Shown: piece by piece, positions 60,092-64,000 of the stretch
Layout: the number at the start of each line of letters is the position of its first letter
How positions within the stretch are numbered: position 1 is the stretch's first letter
The notes under the pieces: model-generated
Databases searched by the model: none
Seen by the model: the letters and a program-made list of their open reading frames with translations, nothing else
What the model was told of the DNA's origin: nothing
Source: Collinsella sp.
GTDB taxonomy: Bacteria; Actinomycetota; Coriobacteriia; Coriobacteriales; Coriobacteriaceae
DNA: 64,000 nucleotides
Direction of reading: 5' to 3'
Assembly (NCBI GenBank): GCA_019419455.1
Contig: DXZW01000048.1
Coordinates: forward strand, 1 to 64,000
Position numbers and translations under genes: made by a program

Positions 60092-61486
60092 CTAATTCAA
60101 GTTGAGATGAACCAAAAGAGCTTCGCGCTCGTTGGGGATGTTGTCCTCGATAACGGCATCGAGGGCAGCGTTGAGTAGTTGGCCTAGCTCAGGCCCCGGC
60201 TTCACACCGGCACGGATCAGGTCGCCGCCGTTGATGGCGAGCATCTTGAGCGTATAGGGCTCCCCCGCCTTCAGCAGCTCGTGCGCCATCGCGCGCATCT
60301 CCTCAATCGTCTCAACGTAATAGAAGCACGACGGGGCCTTGCCGAGCGTGTCGGCACGCTTAAGATCCATGAGCTCGTCCATCAAACGCGGCGTGTCGAC
60401 GCCCTCGCCCGAAAGCGCGCGCATCATATTGAGCAGGCAGGAGCGCTCGGGGCGCAGCGGCTTGTCATGGTATTTGATGAGCAGGCACACGTCGCGCACC
60501 AAGTCGTGCGAGAGCGCCAGGCGATCCATAATGACGCGCGCCTTCTTGGCGCCGAGCTCGGGATGACCGTAGAAGTGTCCGCTACCGGCATGGTCGACCG
60601 TGAAGCACTCGGGCTTGGACACATCGTGCAAAAACGCCGCCCACATAAGGCTCGACGAGGGCGCGACGCCGTCACACAGCGCGAGCTCCCCCGCCACCGT
60701 CAGCACACGGGCGATATGCACGTAGACGTTAAACGCATGATAGACACTGCGCTGATCAAACCCGCGACCCGCAGCCAACTCGGGCACGGCGGCGCAGATG
60801 AGCTCGGGATAGCGCAGCATCGCGTCTCCCCCATGACCGGTCGAAAGAATGCCCTCGAGCTCAATACCCACACGCTCACGCGCCACGGCATCGAGCAGCG
60901 GCGCGCACTCGGCAAGCGCACGCTTGGTCTCGGACTCAATCATAAAGTCCAGACGGCAGGCAAAGCGCACCGCACGCAACATGCGCAGGGCGTCCTCGTT
61001 AAAGCGACGCTTGGGATCGCCGACAGCGCGAATCAGCTTGCGCTCCAAGTCACCCTGGCCGTCGTAGCGGTCGACAAGCCCGCGCTCGGGATGCCAGGCC
61101 ATGGCATTGACGGTAAAGTCGCGGCGCGCCAGATCGTCCTCGAGCGAGGCGGCACGCTCCACACTCTGGGGATGACGACCATCGGTGTAAAAGCCATCCA
61201 GACGGTACGTGGTGACCTCGATACGCTCGCCATCGGAAATAGCCGTGATTCCGCCAAATTTAATGCCCGACTCCACAACCGCGATGCCGGCGGCCTCGAG
61301 CGCCGCTTTGGACTCCTGCCACAGGCCGCTACAGCACATATCAACATCGTGGCTGGGGCATCCCATCAGGGCGTCGCGCACCCAACCGCCAACGTACCAA
61401 GCCTCAAGACCGGCTGCCTCGAGCGCGCGCAGGACACGGATGGAGGCATCGGACGGTTGCGTACCGTTGAGCGAAACATTGCACAT
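60092..61486 (-). CDS. cca: CCA tRNA nucleotidyltransferase / poly(A) polymerase family with HD domain, 464 aa
   Basis: Adds or repairs the 3'-CCA of tRNAs. Class II signatures are WYVGGWVRDALMG near residue 30, SHDVDMCC with the DxD metal pair, RRDFTVNAMAWHPERG, and NEDALRMLRAVRFACRLDF near 165. A C-terminal HD-type domain has AAFLHDVSKPECF near 280. All tRNAs in this window already encode CCA, so repair is the probable main task; a poly(A) role cannot be excluded. Confidence 0.9.
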   Translation of the reverse strand: MCNVSLNGTQPSDASIRVLRALEAAGLEAWYVGGWVRDALMGCPSHDVDMCCSGLWQESKAALEAAGIAVVESGIKFGGITAISDGERIEVTTYRLDGFYTDGRHPQSVERAASLEDDLARRDFTVNAMAWHPERGLVDRYDGQGDLERKLIRAVGDPKRRFNEDALRMLRAVRFACRLDFMIESETKRALAECAPLLDAVARERVGIELEGILSTGHGGDAMLRYPELICAAVPELAAGRGFDQRSVYHAFNVYVHIARVLTVAGELALCDGVAPSSSLMWAAFLHDVSKPECFTVDHAGSGHFYGHPELGAKKARVIMDRLALSHDLVRDVCLLIKYHDKPLRPERSCLLNMMRALSGEGVDTPRLMDELMDLKRADTLGKAPSCFYYVETIEEMRAMAHELLKAGEPYTLKMLAINGGDLIRAGVKPGPELGQLLNAALDAVIEDNIPNEREALLVHLNLN

Positions 61487-61583
61487 ACCTGTGGCCTCCT
61501 GAGACTATCAAATTGGCTATCGATTGCGTCTGCAAGAAGTCTAGCAAGAAACAGCCTCCACTGCACACGCAAGTCAGATAAAC

Positions 61584-61618
61584 AAAAACGCATCCGTCCT
61601 AGTCTAAGACGGATGCGA
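61584..61618 (-). terminator. Intrinsic terminator after the first PfkB-type kinase gene
   Basis: On the minus strand CGCATCCGTC pairs with GACGGATGCG and is followed by TTTTTG. Confidence 0.85.
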
Positions 61619-61650
61619 AATAATCAAACTATTCAGACAAGGTGCCGGAA

Positions 61651-62583
61651 CTAGCAGACCTGGCGAACCTCGATGTGCTTCTTATATTCGTCCACCTTGG
61701 CAAAGTCGCCCAGGCCCGGGCACTCGACCACGTTGGCGCCAGTGGCCATCGAAAGGCGCAGGGCGTCCTCGACGCGCTCGGGGGCGTCGTGCCACACGGA
61801 CAGGAAGGCAGCGAGCGAGGAATCGCCGGCGCACACCGTCGACAGCAGCTTGACCTCAAAGGTGCGGTTGGCAAACCAGATGTGCTCGCCGTTGGAGAAG
61901 TACGCACCGGCGCCACCGAGGGTCAGCAGCACGTTCTTGGCGCCCTTGGCATGCAGCTCGGCCATAGCGCCCTTAACGGACTCGTCGTCGCCACCGCTCA
62001 CCTTGATGCCAAAGATGTCGAGCAGCTCGTCATCATTGGGCTTGATCAGCAACGGCTCCATGGCAATGAGGTCTGCCAGCTGATGGCTCGAGATGTCGAG
62101 AACGAACTCGGCGCCCTTGGCCTTGACGCGGCGCAGGACCTCGGCCAGGAAGCCCTCGGAAGTGTTGGGAGGCAGCGAGCCGCTGATGACCAAGCAGGTC
62201 ATGTCATCGAGCGAATCGATGAGCTCAAACATCTCCTGCTCGTTGGCCTCGTTAATGGCGGCACCGGCGTTGACCATGTTGTACTCGGTGTCGGGGCCGG
62301 CATTGAGGAACACGTTGACGCGCGTAATACCGTCGGTCCACACGGGCTTGACGGGCACGCCCAGGGCCTCGGCGCCCTTAACGATAAACTCACCCGAGAA
62401 GCCGGCGAAGAAACCCAGGATCGTGGTGTCGACACCATAGTGGTCAAGCGTAAACGAGACGTTGAGGCCCTTGCCGTTGGGCGTATAGACCGCGTTGCGG
62501 GTACGCGTGACTGTGTTGGCGGAAAGACCGTCGCAGGCAATGTTGTAGTCAATGGCGGGATTTGCAGTGAGCGTGTAAATCAT
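61651..62583 (-). CDS. PfkB-family sugar-phosphate kinase (1-phosphofructokinase-like), 310 aa
   Basis: Phosphorylates a sugar phosphate, most likely fructose-1-phosphate or tagatose-6-phosphate. It starts MIYTLTANPAIDYNIACDGL, the FruK/LacC pattern. It has PNGKGLNVSFTLDHYGVDT, GFSGEFIVKGAEALGVPVKP and the catalytic ATP loop LLSTVCAGDSSLAAFLSVW, where the Asp is the base. GAAAGGAAC precedes the ATG. It is a paralogue of the next upstream gene (62773-63705), and both follow ptsI. Confidence 0.85.
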   Translation of the reverse strand: MIYTLTANPAIDYNIACDGLSANTVTRTRNAVYTPNGKGLNVSFTLDHYGVDTTILGFFAGFSGEFIVKGAEALGVPVKPVWTDGITRVNVFLNAGPDTEYNMVNAGAAINEANEQEMFELIDSLDDMTCLVISGSLPPNTSEGFLAEVLRRVKAKGAEFVLDISSHQLADLIAMEPLLIKPNDDELLDIFGIKVSGGDDESVKGAMAELHAKGAKNVLLTLGGAGAYFSNGEHIWFANRTFEVKLLSTVCAGDSSLAAFLSVWHDAPERVEDALRLSMATGANVVECPGLGDFAKVDEYKKHIEVRQVC

Positions 62584-62712
62584 GAATGTTCCTTTCACGA
62601 AGCAACGTGTTAATGAAAGTATATTCCACGCAACGACAAAAGGCTACAACAACTCGGTGAACGGTGTGGAAGCGATGAAGCACGGCAGGACACCTCTCCC
62701 CCATGGCGGAAC

Positions 62713-62744
62713 AAAAAAGGCGCCCCGGCCGAAACCGGGGCGCC
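62713..62744 (-). terminator. Intrinsic terminator after the second PfkB-type kinase gene
   Basis: GGCGCCCCGG, loop TTTCGG, CCGGGGCGCC, then TTTTTTG on the minus strand. It separates the two kinase genes into distinct transcripts. Confidence 0.9.
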
Positions 62745-62772
62745 GCATGCGCACGAATATGTCGCGTTTCGA

Positions 62773-63705
62773 TTACTGACGATCGAGCTTGCGGACAGCA
62801 ACGCGCTTGCTGTACTCATCGACGTGACCGAAGTCGCCAATACCGACAGACTCGGCAACGTTGGCGCCGGTGGCCATAGCAAGCTTCATGGCCTCCTCGA
62901 CGTTGTCGCGATCCCTGTACCACTTGTGCAGGAACGCAGCGAGGGTGCAGTCGCCGGCGCAGACGGAAGAAACCAGCTTGATGTTGAACTCACGCTTGGC
63001 GTACCAGATGTCCTCGCCGTTGGAGAAGTAAGCGTCGCCGCGGCTACCACGGGTGAGCAGCACGTTCTGAACGCCAGCGTCGTGAGCCATCTTCATGGCA
63101 ACGCGAACCTCGTCGTCGGTGTCGACCGGCACGCCGAAGATGGCCTTCATCTCGTGATGGTTCGGCTTGATGAGCAGCGGCTTCTTGTGAGCGAGCTCCT
63201 TGAGCTTGTCGGAGGACAGGTCCAAGACGACATCGGCGCCACGAGCCTGAGCGTGCTCCATGACCTTAGCCAGGAAGTCAGGCGTAGCTTTGGGAGGCAC
63301 GGAGCCGGAAACGATCAGGCACTCGAGATCGCCCGCGGTGTCCAGGATGTTGTAGAGCTCCTCCTGGTGCTGCGGCGTGATCGGAGCACCCGGGTTCAGG
63401 ATGCCGTACTCGTGCTGGCCATCGTTGACGTAGGTGTTAATGCGCGTGATACCGTCGGTCCAGACCGGGCGGCACAGGCAACCCAGGTTCATGACCTCCT
63501 CGACGATAAACTTGCCCGTGAAGCCGGCGAAGAAGCCGAGCGCGACGGTGTCGACGCCCATCTTCTTAAAGGCGAAGGACACGTCGAGGCCCTTGCCGTT
63601 AGCCGTGTAGCTGGCCGAGCCGGTGCGGACGTTCTCGTCGGGCTCGAGCGGAGAGCTCGAAACCGTCATGTCGACAGCCGGGTTAGCGGTTAGCGTGTAG
63701 AACAT
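62773..63705 (-). CDS. PfkB-family sugar-phosphate kinase (1-phosphofructokinase-like), second paralogue, 310 aa
   Basis: Same architecture and length as the downstream kinase: MFYTLTANPAVDMTVSSSPL, ANGKGLDVSFAFKKMGVDT, GFTGKFIVEEVMNLGC, VWTDGITRINTYVNDG and the active-site loop LVSSVCAGDCTLAAFLHKW. The shared words (PVWTDGITR, IVSGS-PP, YFSNGE-IW-A) show a tandem duplication followed by divergence. It lies 74 bases after ptsI with a strong hairpin between, which suggests coupling to PTS sugar uptake. The exact sugar phosphate is unknown. Confidence 0.85.
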   Translation of the reverse strand: MFYTLTANPAVDMTVSSSPLEPDENVRTGSASYTANGKGLDVSFAFKKMGVDTVALGFFAGFTGKFIVEEVMNLGCLCRPVWTDGITRINTYVNDGQHEYGILNPGAPITPQHQEELYNILDTAGDLECLIVSGSVPPKATPDFLAKVMEHAQARGADVVLDLSSDKLKELAHKKPLLIKPNHHEMKAIFGVPVDTDDEVRVAMKMAHDAGVQNVLLTRGSRGDAYFSNGEDIWYAKREFNIKLVSSVCAGDCTLAAFLHKWYRDRDNVEEAMKLAMATGANVAESVGIGDFGHVDEYSKRVAVRKLDRQ

Positions 63706-63732
63706 TTACAGTACCCCCTGTATATGTGAGGG

Positions 63733-63762
63733 CCGCGTGGCCGGCCCATTCCAACCACGCGG
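63733..63762 (-). promoter_or_regulatory. Hairpin between ptsI and the PfkB-type kinase gene
   Basis: CCGCGTGG pairs exactly with CCACGCGG across a 14-base loop. No U-run follows, so it may be a processing or stabilising element between ptsI and the kinase gene. Confidence 0.45.
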
Positions 63763-63779
63763 TTACCTCTGATACCAAA

Positions 63780-64000
63780 TTAGCGAGCTGCGGACTCGAG
63801 CAGTGCCTTGACCTCGGCGGCGGTGTTGCAGGCGAGTGCCTTCTCGGCGAGCTCGTCGCACTCGGCCTTGGTCCACTGGCTGATGGTCTTGCGGGCGCGC
63901 AGGATCGACGGAGCGCTCATCGAGAACTCCTCCAGGCCCCAGCTGATCAGCAGCGGCTCGAGCAGCGGATCGGCAGCGGCCTCGCCGCACATACCGACCA
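63780..64000 (-). CDS. ptsI: PTS enzyme I (phosphoenolpyruvate-protein phosphotransferase), C-terminus only
   Basis: The last 73 residues are in the window; the gene continues to the right. They read VGMCGEAAADPLLEPLLISW, then GLEEFSMSAPSILRARKTIS. The GMCGE motif holds the Cys of the PEP-binding domain of enzyme I, and EFSMSAPSILRAR is its usual C-terminal helix region. The phosphoryl-His domain is outside. It donates phosphate to HPr for sugar uptake, which fits the fructose-type kinases downstream. Confidence 0.9.
   Translation of the reverse strand, partial: VGMCGEAAADPLLEPLLISWGLEEFSMSAPSILRARKTISQWTKAECDELAEKALACNTAAEVKALLESAAR

Overview
The window looks like chromosome of a gut actinobacterium of the class Coriobacteriia, most likely Collinsella or a close relative. 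The reasons are high G+C, the glycogen gene order, glycogen enzymes with lysine/alanine-rich tails, many intergenic inverted repeats, and a cobalamin block of the type seen in related Eggerthellaceae and Atopobiaceae. The genus is an inference; no 16S or marker comparison was possible.

Layout. Positions 1-2.6 kb (minus strand) hold the head of a surface-polysaccharide operon: a LoaP-type NusG paralogue, a priming sugar transferase, a DUF1972 glycosyltransferase and the start of rmlA. A 73-nt leader hairpin precedes loaP. Next come tRNA-Ala(GGC), thiN and a HAD phosphatase. From 5.2 to 18.5 kb (plus strand) there is a full glycogen unit: glgB, glgP, glgC, glgD, glgA and a GH13-GH77 fusion. GlgB and GlgA end in histone-H1-like tails, and the 9-mer TGGTAAAAC recurs upstream of glgB and of the fusion gene. 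From 18.6 to 35.3 kb are housekeeping genes: fmdB, the priA-def-fmt-rsmB group, gltX, metK, the serine dehydratase gene, an L,D-transpeptidase and a MacAB-type efflux set. Several intergenic gaps here are filled by long inverted repeats of unrelated sequence but similar architecture.

From about 35.4 to 57.5 kb lies a G+C-richer cobalamin island. Its minus-strand arm runs from cbiF down to cbiJ in one tightly overlapping array (cbiF, cbiD, cbiL remnant, cbiG, cbiH, cbiET, cbiA, cobT, cobU, cobS, a CobU-like/CobC fusion, cbiB, cobD, cbiP, cobA, cbiC, cbiJ). Its plus-strand arm starts with a cobalamin riboswitch, followed by an exported lipoprotein CbiK cobaltochelatase, a small lipoprotein, a BtuF-like lipoprotein, a FecCD permease and an ATPase. 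One repeat family lies at both island edges, and a broken IS21-type transposase fragment lies at the left edge. cbiL survives only as a 77-codon remnant with an internal deletion, and no uroporphyrinogen methyltransferase is present. The pathway written in this window is therefore incomplete at its first ring-methylation steps.

From 57.6 to 64 kb (minus strand) are a TetR regulator, a YbhN-type membrane protein, two tandem tRNA-Glu(CTC) genes, cca, two paralogous PfkB sugar-phosphate kinases and the 3' end of ptsI.

All calls come from reading the sequence and from remembered family motifs; no database search was run.
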